This document shows, piece after piece, positions 8,139 through 16,625 of a stretch of 64,000 bases of DNA. Origin of the DNA: UBA5336 sp038745855 (GTDB taxonomy: Bacteria > Pseudomonadota > Alphaproteobacteria > Caulobacterales > Hyphomonadaceae). The stretch is taken from positions 1 through 64,000 of the forward strand of contig JBCDLC010000005.1 of NCBI GenBank assembly GCA_038745855.1, in the 5' to 3' direction. Each line of letters starts with the position of its first letter. Position 1 is the first letter of the stretch. The position numbers were made by a program, and so were the translations under genes. The notes beneath the pieces were generated by a model. The model worked only from the letters and a program-made list of their open reading frames with translations. It ran no database searches and was not told the origin of the DNA.

Positions 8139-8639
8139 ATGCCGGGCGATGCCATGATCAATCCGAATACGCTGGCCGTGCTGGGCGTGTCCGAACCCTT
8201 TCTGGGCGGGCGGGGCGATAAATGTCTGGATAGCCTTTCATCTCTGGCGGGGGACTTGGGCATACCCTTTCTTGATCTTGGGTCGCTATTCGGTGATGGC
8301 CCGTTTCTTATTGGCGATACGCTGTCTGTGGGCGTTTCCGGTTTGCAGAAACGCAGCCTTATCCTGGGCGGTGGCGCGCTGGAAGGGGCCGTCGTGCAAA
8401 CGGCGTTGACCACCTTGCTTGACGGATATGACCTCTTCGTTCCAGCTGATCTTTTCGCCGCTCTTGAGCCGGAACGGTCCGCCCTGGTGTTTGACCGCAT
8501 CCGTGATGTCGGCGGCATCATCACATCTGAGCGGCAAATCCTGCTCGAATGTCTGGCCCAGACGGACGCGCCCGAGGCGCGGGCACCCCTTCAGGCGCGC
8601 TTCGATCAGCTTTTGCTGCAAACAGATGGAAAAATGTGA
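8139..8639 (+). CDS. Isochorismatase-fold protein lacking catalytic Cys
   Basis: 166 aa. The C-terminal half follows the cysteine-hydrolase/isochorismatase pattern: strand RSLILGG, then ALEGAVVQTALTTLLDGYDLFVPADLF, then ALVFDRIRDVGGIITSERQILLECL. In active enzymes the segment before the QTA helix carries the nucleophilic Cys; here there is Ala/Gly, so I expect it to be catalytically dead. The N-terminal catalytic Asp region is also short. A GAGGGGGA ribosome site supports the start. It stands alone between the iron cluster and the maintenance genes; role unknown. Confidence 0.55.
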   Translation: MPGDAMINPNTLAVLGVSEPFLGGRGDKCLDSLSSLAGDLGIPFLDLGSLFGDGPFLIGDTLSVGVSGLQKRSLILGGGALEGAVVQTALTTLLDGYDLFVPADLFAALEPERSALVFDRIRDVGGIITSERQILLECLAQTDAPEARAPLQARFDQLLLQTDGKM

Positions 8640-8709
8640 TACAAGATGAGAGTTGCTCGCAGTTGCAATAACAGGGCCGACGCGCGGGGGGTGAGAAGCG
8701 GACATCGCC

Positions 8710-8913
8710 ATGACCAAGCCGGACACCGTATCAGACAGGCAAGCCTCACTGCCGATTGACAATGAAGAGACCTACGAGGCCGATCTCCGTCTCCTTCTGC
8801 ATTATTTCCGGAACATTCCCTCTCAGACAGCCCGGTCGCGCGTGATTGCGCAGGCGCGGAAAGCGTCTTTGTCTGAAACCCTGGCTCGCGATCACTTTCC
8901 GAAATTCAAGTAA
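8710..8913 (+). CDS. Small hypothetical protein
   Basis: 67 aa, predicted mainly helical, with a charged C-terminal helix (about 40-60) rich in Ala, Arg and Lys. No family recognised. It lies 70 bp after the isochorismatase-fold gene and could share its transcript. Coding character is modest; it could also be spurious. Confidence 0.4.
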   Translation: MTKPDTVSDRQASLPIDNEETYEADLRLLLHYFRNIPSQTARSRVIAQARKASLSETLARDHFPKFK

Positions 8914-9272
8914 ATAGGCCGTCCCCGGCGATCGCCGGTCGGGCTCGCGTGAACCAAGCCGGATAGATCCGTCTTGGCCCTGACGGGCTTTGATCCCTGA
9001 CGGTTGACGGCCCTTGCGGGCCGGATCAGGTCGGCGCGCCTTGCGCGCTGGCTTTGTTGTCTTTCCCGTGCAGTCGGGGGTGGGCGGACGGCGTGTCTGG
9101 CCGAGGGCGCCGGCCGCGCAAGGGGGCGGTCGCTTGAGGCCGTCTGTGTGTTGGTGTTCGCCGACCTGGCCCCCTTGCACGCCCGCCTATCACCCTCGGC
9201 CTGACCCTCCTTTCCGCCGCCCACCCCCGCCTGCCGGGAAAATTGTGAGCCGGGCGGCGAAGGAGGCGAGAC
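8914..9272. other. Non-coding stretch before ardC, with palindromes
   Basis: 359 bp without a gene I can support. It contains a perfect 14-bp palindrome CCGGCGATCGCCGG at 8925-8938, the direct repeat CCTGACGG near 8986-9003, and a GGCCC/GGGCC hairpin near 9010-9023. It ends with AAGGAGG before the ardC start. Such structured leaders often carry promoters or transfer origins in ICEs, but nothing here proves either. Confidence 0.45.
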
Positions 9273-10291
9273 ATGACCAACCCTACCGAAGACACGGCCC
9301 CAGCCGAGAGATCGGATGCCCTTGCGGGGCGCGCTGGTGCGCGCGGGAGCGCAGGGCGAGCGCAGACAAGAGCAAGGCGCGGGCGCGAGCGCTCAGACCT
9401 CTATCAGAATGTAACGGATCAGATCATTGCCGAACTGGAACAGGGCCGCGCGCCATGGGTGCAGCCTTGGGGGCGAGCCGATGTGAGCGCGCCGCTGGGA
9501 TTGCCCATGAATGGCGCGACAGGGCGCAATTATTCGGGAATCAACATCCTGCTGCTCTGGGGCGCGGCCATAGAGGGCGCGCGCAGCGGGCAGACCTGGC
9601 TGACCTTCAAACAGGCCTTGTCGCTTGGCGGCTGCGTTCGCAAGGGCGAGCGCGGAACAACCGTTGTTTATGCCGACCGCTTTACACCGAAAGCCGAGAA
9701 AGAGCGCGCCGCGCGCGATGGCAATGACGCGCAGTCCATCCCGTTTCTGAAACGCTACACCGTATTCAATACTGACCAGTGCGAGGGCTTGCCGGATACT
9801 GTGTCAGGTTCGCCCGCGCCCTTGCCGCAGCGCGAGATTGTCCCGCGCGCTGAGGATTTGATCGCCGCAAGGGGGCGGATTTTCGGATTGGCGGGGACCG
9901 CGCCTATTACGTCCCAAGTCAGGACTTCATTCAGGTTCCGCCGCAGCCCGCATTCTTTGACCAGATCAATTATTACCGTACCTGCTTTCACGAACTTGGC
10001 CACTGGACGGGACACCCCAAGCGGCTTGCCCGCGACCTGAAAGGCCGTTTCGGGTCGAAGGATTATGCCCGCGAGGAACTGGTCGCGGAACTGGCAAGCG
10101 CCTTCATCTGCGCCGCCATGTCAATCACCCCGACCGTTCGCCATACCGATTATCTCGCCTCATGGCTGGACGTGCTGCGCGAAGACAAGCGCGCCATCTT
10201 CCGCGCGGCTTCGCTTGCGTCGAAAGCGGCAGATTTTGTTCTGGGCTTTCGCGGCAGCGATGACCCGCAAGCAGCATCGGTGGCGGCATGA
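9273..10291 (+). pseudogene. ardC: ArdC-like antirestriction protein, frameshifted
   Basis: The first frame (from ATG 9273) encodes the ssDNA-binding N-terminal ArdC domain (VTDQIIAELEQGRAPWVQPW, then the NYSGINILLLW segment). Near a run of five G at 9871-9875 homology jumps to another frame, which continues through the metalloprotease motif HELGHW (codons from 9989) to a TGA at 10289-10291. One base missing or added explains it. ArdC proteins protect incoming single-stranded plasmid DNA from restriction. Either the gene is inactivated, or the slip is translational, or it is a sequencing error at the G tract. Confidence 0.85.
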
Positions 10292-10464
10292 GCATTCAGC
10301 CGCCCGCCCGCATCAGCCGTCTGGATGCCAGACTGGCCGAACTAGACCCCGCCGACATTGGCGCATGGGCCGTGCTGGTCTGCGGCTGTTTCCACATTTT
10401 CGAGAGCGAGCGGGCGGCGCAGCGCGCCTACCGCCTCTGGCTCGAAAACCGTCCCGTGCGCTGA
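10288..10464 (+). CDS. Small ICE protein after ardC
   Basis: 58 aa; its ATG overlaps the ardC stop (ATGA), suggesting coupling. Composition is Ala/Arg rich with two helices; no known domain. Small open frames in this position between ardC and parB are usual in related ICE backbones, but function is unknown. Confidence 0.45.
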   Translation: MSIQPPARISRLDARLAELDPADIGAWAVLVCGCFHIFESERAAQRAYRLWLENRPVR

Positions 10465-10510
10465 CGCGCGGGACATCCAACCACTGCAAACCAATCAAGG
10501 AGGCCAAGCC

Positions 10511-12282
10511 ATGCAGTATAAGTCCATCCCCATCACCGACCTGAAAGTGTCAAAGCTGAATATGCGCCACGGACGCAAAGCGCCGACATTGACGACATTT
10601 ATCCGTCCATCCAGTCACGCGGCGTGTTGCAGACCATGCTGGTCCGCAAGGAAGGCAAGACCTTTGGCATTGTCGCCGGACGTCGCCGCTTTTTCGCCTT
10701 GAAACGCCTCGCCAAGGAGACAGGAAAGCCCCAAAAGGCACCCTGTCTTGTCATGCGGTCCGGCGATGATGTCGCGGCATTGGAAGCGACACTGGTGGAG
10801 AACACGACCCATCTGCCCGCCGACGAATTCCAGCAATATGAAGTCTTTGCCAAACTCGCCGCGAAGGGCGAGACCAGCGAGGACATTGCCGAGCGCTTTG
10901 GCGTGACCGACCTTGCTGTGCGGCGCGTCTTGGCCTTGACCGCGCTGACGCCGGAGGTGAGGGCGCTCTATGAAGCCGAGCAGATCGACAAGCGGACGCT
11001 CCATGCACTGACACTGGCGACCAAGGACCAGCAGGCCGACTGGCTGAAACTGTTCCAGTCTGACGATGATTACGCGCCCCTTGGGAGCCATCTGAAAGAC
11101 TGGCTGACAGGCGGGGAGCGCATCGCGACGGATGCAGCGCTATTCGACCTCGATAGTTATGAAGGTACCATCCTGACAGACCTGTTCGGCGAGAATGCCT
11201 TGTTTGCCGACTCCGACCTGTTCTGGACCCTGCAAAATGACGCCATCGCCGATTTGGCGGACCGTTACAGGAATGAGGGCTGGGCCGAGGTGACCGTGCT
11301 GGAGCGCGGTGCGCATTTCCTGTCATGGGACCATGGCAAGCGTGGCAAGTCTGAGGGCGGGCGCGTCTATATCGAGACCCGCCATAACGGCACAGTCACC
11401 GCCCATGAAGGCTATTTGCCGCTGGGCGACATCAAGAAGATTGACGCCATATTGAAGCGCGGCGCGGATAGTGAGCATGGCACATCAGAGGTGAGACCGG
11501 AACTCTCCGGCCCCTTGTCGGAATACATCGCGCTGCACCGCCATGCCGCCATTCGCGCGTCCCTGCTGGACCGCCCCGATGTCGCTTTGCGGCTCGCCGT
11601 GGCGCATCTGGTGACGGGCGCGGACAATTGGCGCGTGGACGTTGAAGACCAGCGCTCCCGCAAGGAGGCGACGGAAGACAGCCTTGCCGCCAGCGAAGGC
11701 GAGCGGCTGTTCCGCGAGCAATGCGCGGACGCTTGCGCCGCGCTCGGCTTTGAGGATGACGCGGCCCGACTTGTGCGGGGCCATGTCATGCGCCCCGATG
11801 TGTGCGGTGTCTTTGTCCGCCTGCTGACGCTGGATGATGCAACCGTGCTCCGCATTCTGACGGTTGCCATGGGCGAAACCTTGCGCGCTGGCTCTGCCGC
11901 CATGGAAGCGGTGGGTTACGTCATTGGCGCGGATATGGGCGCGCTCTGGTCGCCCGATGAGGCGTTCTTTGCGCTGGTTCGAGACAAGCGCGCCATCAAT
12001 GCCATGGTGGCCGATTGCATCAGCGAAAGCGCGGCCCGCAGCATGGTGACAGACACAGGCACGGCGCAGAAAAACGCCATCCGCAACCGTCTTGCGGGTC
12101 ATGGCTGTGAAGCACGGCCCGATTGGCGGCCACGCTGGATGGCCATTCCGCCATCCTCCTATGTCGAGGGCGCGGCCTGCCATCCCGCCGATACATGGAA
12201 CCATATAGCGGACTTGTTTACGGCCAGCGAGACGGAATCTGCTCCCATGACGGAGACCGGGATCGAACCCATCGCCGCCTGA
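10511..12282 (+). pseudogene. parB: ParB-like partition/nuclease protein, frameshifted
   Basis: ATG 10511 starts a ParB N-terminus (MQYKSIPITDLKVSKLNMR), but near 10580-10586 (GCGCCGACATT) the reading frame changes; the next frame would read DIDDIYPSIQSRGVLQTML and continues openly to 12282 with GIVAGRRRFFALKRL, then the ENTTHLPADEFQQYEVF and HTH segments. Restoring one base gives about 590 aa, the size of the long ParB-like proteins of alphaproteobacterial ICEs. These help maintain the element. The ATG at 10639 or an alternative start could still give a truncated product lacking the first box. Confidence 0.85.
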
Positions 12283-12309
12283 TCCGCCCTCCTGTCAGGC
12301 GCGGTGTGC

Positions 12310-12344
12310 GGGGCCGCCAGTCCGGCGGCCCCGCTGTCGTTTTG
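12310..12344 (+). terminator. Probable terminator after parB
   Basis: A perfect 9-bp hairpin GGGGCCGCC/GGCGGCCCC (12310-12318 and 12324-12332) with a 5-nt loop, followed shortly by TTTT, 28 bp after the parB stop. Confidence 0.65.
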
Positions 12345-12510
12345 GGCGGCGATATGAGTCATTCAGGCAGATGCGATTAGCCTGACATCATCCGGCTTGG
12401 ACGTGAAACGCCTCCAAAGCCGTTTGCCTGTCTCCACACCATCTTCACCGCCAGACCCCAAAGACCCGGTTGAAGCCTTGAGACCTGGACGACAGACGGC
12501 GGGGCCGAAA

Positions 12511-12581
12511 CTGGACAGGCCAAGAATTTTCCCCTGCGCTGGCGCGCATTCCTCGCGGGCCAAAATTCTTCGCCTGTCCAG
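12511..12581. repeat. Long inverted repeat between parB and DUF736
   Basis: Two 20-nt arms (12511-12530 and 12562-12581) are complementary at 19 of 20 positions around a 31-nt GC-rich spacer. Left arm CTGGACAGGCCAAGAATTTT. More GC-rich complementarity (GCGGGGCCG and CGGCCCCGC) flanks the arms. The surrounding 412-bp gap (12283-12694) has no supported gene. This could be a transfer origin, a partition site for the neighbouring ParB, or a structured RNA; the sequence alone does not decide. Confidence 0.7.
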
Positions 12582-12694
12582 TGCTGCGCTGACGCTGCGC
12601 TCCTTCGGATGCGGCCCCGCCGCCCATCGTCCTGACGGTCCGGCGTCAACGGGGCATAGGGCTCCGGCGACATCCAACATATGGAGACGGTAAA

Positions 12695-13018
12695 ATGGCA
12701 AACGCCCTTGGATACATCACTGAAACCGACACCGGATTTGAAGGCACGCTCGCCCTGATGAGCCTGAACGCCCCGATCCGCATCGTCAAAAATACCGACA
12801 AGGAGACCGAACAGCAGCCCGATTACCGCGTTCTGGCAGGCGCGAAAGGCTCAGACATTGGCGGCGGCTGGGTTCGCACGGCCAAGTCATCGGGACGCGA
12901 ATATATCTCGCTGACCCTGGCTGATCCGCAAATCGGCCCCCGGAAGCTCTACGCCAACATCGCGCCCGTCAAGGGAGAGGACGGCCGCCATGTCATCCTC
13001 TGGAACCCCCGCGACTAG
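12695..13018 (+). CDS. DUF736 family protein (first copy)
   Basis: 107 aa, full length for DUF736. The family pattern is clear: G-x-F-x-G-T/L near the start, IRIV, YRVLAGAKGSDIGGGWVRTAKSSGREYISLTLADP and the C-terminal region. DUF736 proteins are small beta-rich hallmark genes of alphaproteobacterial ICEs and plasmids; their function is not known. A second, divergent copy is at 25955-26257. Confidence 0.92.
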   Translation: MANALGYITETDTGFEGTLALMSLNAPIRIVKNTDKETEQQPDYRVLAGAKGSDIGGGWVRTAKSSGREYISLTLADPQIGPRKLYANIAPVKGEDGRHVILWNPRD

Positions 13019-13187
13019 GCCCGGACCTTCATCGCCAGAGACGCCTGGACCGGCAAACGGTTCGGGCGTTTCTTCGCGTTTAGCGCGTAATCTGGTTCGA
13101 TTCTTGCATGGCTCTCGCCGCAAAATCACAGGCGTCTCCGGTGGGCCGCCTGATACGCTGCTCGCCGGACCTGCGCCGTCAGACTAG
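12990..13187 (+). CDS. Doubtful small ORF overlapping DUF736
   Basis: 65 aa overlapping the end of DUF736 by 29 nt. Proline/glycine-rich start, then a basic segment RLARNLVRFLHGSRRKI. No family seen. It fills the gap before the FseA-like gene, but it may be chance in GC-rich DNA. Confidence 0.22.
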   Translation: MSSSGTPATRPGPSSPETPGPANGSGVSSRLARNLVRFLHGSRRKITGVSGGPPDTLLAGPAPSD

Positions 13188-13205
13188 AGAAAGGCGCAAG
13201 GCAGA

Positions 13206-14012
13206 ATGAGTGCGGCCAGGACATCGCAGAGGCAAAAGGCGGCCTATGACCGCTTGCTTGGCCTGCCTTATCCCGGTTGGGGCTGGGAGTATAAGCGCCG
13301 CGACATCGCCCTGATCGACGCGGCGCGAAAGTCCCGCCGCCGCAATGTGTCTGTTCATCTGAGGCGCGATGGCTCATACCTGATCCGTATGCGTCACAGG
13401 GATGTGCAGGCCGAACAGTTCGGCCTGCATTTCATTCCCGATCCGAACCTCTCCGCATTTGAAACGACGCCCTTCTGGTTGCCGGAAGTCATGACGGGCG
13501 GGCTCGACGCCGCCGCCGAAGTCATCGAATTGTCCCCCAATCTCGACCCGCTCAACTGGCTCTCCATTCCGGGTGAGAAGCATTTTCTGATCGCGCCGGG
13601 ACCGCGGACCAAGCTGGTGATCGCCGCGCCCGGCTATGCCGCCCAGCTCGCCATTGCCGAAAACGCCCTGCCCGTACCGCAATCCATCTATCTGTCTTTG
13701 CGGCTCGGAAAAGGCGATCTGGTTGGGGCGAACCTTGCCCATGTCGAAGCCTTTGCCCGCCATTGTCACGGCCAGAATGTGCCCTTTCCGAAGCTGCGCG
13801 GCCTATCACCGGAGGCCCTGCGCGACGGGATTATTGCGCTCGATCGCAAGCTGGCAGGGCTGTCCCAGCGCCGCATTGCCGAGGTAATTTACGGCGCGGA
13901 TGTGGTCTCAGACGACTGGGATTATGGGCCGGGGTCTTATCGCCTCCGCGTGCGAAGGCTCATCAGGAAAGGCCTTCACCTGATGAAAACGGGCTATCGC
14001 GACCTGCTTTAG
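13206..14012 (+). CDS. FseA-like DUF6499-DUF2285 activator, single ORF
   Basis: 268 aa. The N-terminal part (about 1-75; YDRLLGLPYPGWGWEYKRRD) matches the DUF6499-type half and the C-terminal part (about 180-268; HVEAFARHCHGQ, LSQRRIAEVIYGADVV, SYRLRVRRLIRKGL) the DUF2285 half with a helix-turn-helix look. In the Mesorhizobium symbiosis ICE these halves are two genes fused by programmed frameshifting to make the excision activator FseA; here they are already one frame. It probably activates excision and transfer genes. AAGGCAGA precedes the start. Confidence 0.8.
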   Translation: MSAARTSQRQKAAYDRLLGLPYPGWGWEYKRRDIALIDAARKSRRRNVSVHLRRDGSYLIRMRHRDVQAEQFGLHFIPDPNLSAFETTPFWLPEVMTGGLDAAAEVIELSPNLDPLNWLSIPGEKHFLIAPGPRTKLVIAAPGYAAQLAIAENALPVPQSIYLSLRLGKGDLVGANLAHVEAFARHCHGQNVPFPKLRGLSPEALRDGIIALDRKLAGLSQRRIAEVIYGADVVSDDWDYGPGSYRLRVRRLIRKGLHLMKTGYRDLL

Positions 14013-14186
14013 TGCGACCTTTTAGACGGTCGTTTTCGGCGAGGCCGAAATCGACCCTGCCGGGTGCTCATATGGTTTTGCAAGCTCTCCCCATCGCCCA
14101 AACGCGATTGCAAAGGAGATCAACATGCAAACCGAAACCCTTGAACGGCTGTTGCGAAGCCGCATGATTGGCAGGGCTTAGTCGCC

Positions 14187-14435
14187 GTGCAGGCCAAAGG
14201 CCAAGGTGAGGGAACTGATACGGCCTCGCATGATGAGGGTAGTGGCGGCCATGAAAAGGCGTTGCGACCGGAATTGGGTGGAGAGTCCAAGTCTCCTAAA
14301 CGAGACCACGAGTCCGATATGCCGGACATCGATACGGACGAGGATTTTCAGGAGCACGCGCTGGATACGACGAAGACGGCGCAGCGGGTCGTCGCGATGG
14401 ATCGTGTCGATAAAGACGTGTTGCCGGATTTCTGA
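14187..14435 (+). pseudogene. Possible TraG tail at a deletion scar
   Basis: 82-aa acidic, disordered frame from a GTG, ending DKDVLPDF three bases before the CopG start, where TraG normally ends in this ICE family. I infer it may be the C-terminal remnant of the TraG coupling protein. Just upstream (14125-14181) a start with strong site AAAGGAGAT opens a frame that stops after 18 codons. Together 14013-14438 looks like a deletion junction that removed RepA/ParA, TraF, relaxase and most of TraG. The TraG identity rests mainly on position and is uncertain. Confidence 0.35.
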
Positions 14436-14438
14436 GCG

Positions 14439-14885
14439 ATGGCCAAACCGCGCGTCAATATCCGACTGTCCCATAAGTTGCACCGCACGCTGGAGCAAAT
14501 GGTGCTCGCGCCGGGCGTCACCAAATCTGCCATCATTGAGGATGCTCTACGTGCTTATCTCGATCCGGACCGACTGGGCGGTCGTGACGATGCTATCCTT
14601 CGCCGGATCGATGCGTTCGATCTCCGCCAGAATGCCATTGAACGTGACATGTCACTTTGCCTGGAAACGCTAGGGCAGTTCGTTCTCTATTGGCTGACTC
14701 GAAGCGATCCGTTGCCGGATGGCGAGCGGGATGCTGCGCACCGATTGGGACAAAGACGGTTCGACTATTTTATTGAGCAGGTGGCGCAAAAGGTTGGCTC
14801 CGAAGATGGACTGTCAGCGCGCGTGTTTACGGATGAAGCCGGTGACGAGCCGGTTCCCGACCCGACAAATGAAGTGGATCATTAA
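14439..14885 (+). CDS. CopG/ribbon-helix-helix protein of trb region
   Basis: 148 aa. The N-terminal ribbon-helix-helix (about 3-42; VNIRLSHKLHRTLEQM...TKSAIIEDALRAYL) is followed by a helical C-terminal region. A CopG-like protein between traG and trbB is a conserved part of this ICE backbone and may regulate the transfer operon. Here the AbiE pair has been inserted between it and trbB, so any read-through to trbB is now interrupted by 1.7 kb. Confidence 0.85.
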   Translation: MAKPRVNIRLSHKLHRTLEQMVLAPGVTKSAIIEDALRAYLDPDRLGGRDDAILRRIDAFDLRQNAIERDMSLCLETLGQFVLYWLTRSDPLPDGERDAAHRLGQRRFDYFIEQVAQKVGSEDGLSARVFTDEAGDEPVPDPTNEVDH

Positions 14886-14895
14886 CTGGAACCAT

Positions 14896-14942
14896 GTTAC
14901 AAAACCTCGGACAAATACGTTTCTTGTCCGAGGTTTTGTAAC
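14896..14942. promoter_or_regulatory. AbiE operator: perfect 19-bp inverted repeat
   Basis: Arms 14896-14914 and 14924-14942 (left arm GTTACAAAACCTCGGACAA) are perfectly complementary around a 9-nt spacer and end one base before the abiEi ATG. AbiEi antitoxins repress their own promoter by binding inverted repeats there, so this is very likely the operator. The only plausible ribosome site for abiEi (GAGG at 14930-14933) lies inside the right arm, so the same element may also control translation through a hairpin. Confidence 0.85.
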
Positions 14943-14943
14943 T

Positions 14944-15567
14944 ATGTCGAAAGCGCAAGCAGTCACAGAAAGAGACCGTCTGCTGGACTACCTGTCAAGC
15001 AGATCGCTTGTGCGTGCCCGTGATCTTCGTAACATCGGCATCAGTGGGACGGCGATTTCGAGAGCCGTGGATGAAGGTCACATCATCCGCATCGGGCGCG
15101 GCCTCTACCAGAAGGCAGACGCTGACATAGACACCCATTTCAGCCTGGCCGAAGTTGCGAAGAAGGCCCCAAACGCCGTTATCTGCCTGGTTTCCGCACT
15201 CGCCTACCACGGCCTGACCGATCAACTCCCGCGCAAAGTCTGGATTGCCATCGGTGCAAAGGATTGGGAACCCAAGCTGCCTTATCCCGCCATCAGGCCG
15301 GTCCGATTTCGTGAACCCTACTTTTCAGAAGATATTGAGCGCCACGACATCGGCGGTGTCGAGGCCTCCATCTATTCCGTATCAAAAACGATTGCCGATG
15401 CCTTCCGCAATCCGAAACTTGTGGACCGGTCCGTTGCCATAGAAAGCCTGAAATCAGCGCTCGATATGCGCAAAGCGTCGGTCGCCGATCTGGCTTCGGC
15501 AGCCAAAAAATATGGTGCGACGAAACGAATGATGCCCGCGCTGGAGGCGCTCACCGCCAATGGCTAA
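14944..15567 (+). CDS. abiEi: AbiEi antitoxin (type IV)
   Basis: 207 aa from the ATG at 14944. It has an N-terminal winged helix-turn-helix (about 8-60; VRARDLRNIGISGTAISRAVDEGHIIRIGRGLY) and a C-terminal antitoxin domain (about 90-200). It both neutralises AbiEii and represses the operon. A longer in-frame version from 14719 overlaps copG and the operator and is not credible. Its stop overlaps the toxin start by 8 nt. Confidence 0.92.
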   Translation: MSKAQAVTERDRLLDYLSSRSLVRARDLRNIGISGTAISRAVDEGHIIRIGRGLYQKADADIDTHFSLAEVAKKAPNAVICLVSALAYHGLTDQLPRKVWIAIGAKDWEPKLPYPAIRPVRFREPYFSEDIERHDIGGVEASIYSVSKTIADAFRNPKLVDRSVAIESLKSALDMRKASVADLASAAKKYGATKRMMPALEALTANG

Positions 15568-16423
15568 GCCCCCAACAAACATGGCCGCATCCGTACGGCA
15601 AAGACTGCTCAACCTGGCGAGGGATGAGGGCCGGGTTTTCGACGTGGTACTAGTCGCATTCGGCTTGGAGCGGCTGATCTATCGCCTCTCCGTGTCACAG
15701 TATCAGGACCAGTTCGTTTTGAAGGGTGGAATGCTCGTGACTCTTTGGACGACTGATCCTGGTCGGTTTACGCGAGATGTCGATTTTCTTGGCCATGGAA
15801 AGGACGATGAACAGACATTGATTGATGCCTTTGCCGACATTCTTTCCATTGATGCCAATGATGGATTGGTCTTCGATACTGCGGAGATCACAGCCAGTGA
15901 AATCAGGGAAGATCAAGTCTATGGTGGCAAACGCCTGAAAACGACGGCCCACCTCGGCAAGACGAAAATCCCTATCACTGTCGATTTGGGGTTCGGCGAT
16001 GCCCTGAGTGATCCGGCCTATGAGATCGAATATGCGTCGCTGCTCGATTTCGAGCCGGCGACCATAAGGGCTTATTCGCCCGCGACCGTCATGGCTGAGA
16101 AATTTCAGGCTGTCGTAGCCCTCGGCGCAGCCAACAGCCGGATGAAGGACTTTTATGATCTTTGGGCCATTCCGGAGGCGGCAGACGTGGAGATAGATGA
16201 TCTGGCCATGGCCGTTCAAAGGACATTCGAGCGGCGTGCGACCAGAGTTCCAGAGCGCCGCCCTGACGGACTGTCAGATGATTTCACGACGAGTGCATTG
16301 AAAATGGATCAGTGGGCCGCTTATTCGGAAGCGACGGACCTTGAAGGTGTGACTCTGAAAGACGTTGCAGATGACATCTGGCTTTTGATGGAGCCAGCGT
16401 GCGAGAAGGCGCAAAAGCTCTAA
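15560..16423 (+). CDS. abiEii: AbiEii nucleotidyltransferase toxin
   Basis: 287 aa. Nucleotidyltransferase motifs are intact: KGGML at 55-59 and the catalytic TRDVDF at 71-76 (D73, D75), followed by the conserved K and D region near 110-140 and the KFQAV helix. AbiEii toxins act bacteriostatically, by adding nucleotides to tRNA in studied relatives. In this element the pair should stabilise the transfer region and may block phages. It ends 202 bp before trbB; that gap shows no gene. Confidence 0.93.
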   Translation: MAKPPTNMAASVRQRLLNLARDEGRVFDVVLVAFGLERLIYRLSVSQYQDQFVLKGGMLVTLWTTDPGRFTRDVDFLGHGKDDEQTLIDAFADILSIDANDGLVFDTAEITASEIREDQVYGGKRLKTTAHLGKTKIPITVDLGFGDALSDPAYEIEYASLLDFEPATIRAYSPATVMAEKFQAVVALGAANSRMKDFYDLWAIPEAADVEIDDLAMAVQRTFERRATRVPERRPDGLSDDFTTSALKMDQWAAYSEATDLEGVTLKDVADDIWLLMEPACEKAQKL

Positions 16424-16625
16424 GGTCACTTATAGCAAGTTTAGCGCTTATTGGCCTAAACTTCCGTCCTGCATACATGTCACGTTGTGGTCATTCTCGT
16501 TCGGAGATCGACGAGGCGCTTTTGCGCTGATTGGTAATCCGTCAGAGTAGTTTGCGACTTTCCGAACTATCCGAAATCACCCCGCACCCCAATGCTGAAA
16601 CTCCCCTCCACGGAGTCAGCATCGA

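Noticed and set aside
9014..9727. 237-aa plus-strand frame before and within ardC
   Set aside because: Arg/Gly-rich composition of a GC-rich shadow; ardC occupies the overlapping part in its proper frame.
10065..10544. 159-aa frame after ardC
   Set aside because: The true ardC C-terminal frame (with HELGHW) runs through here to 10291, and the 58-aa gene follows.
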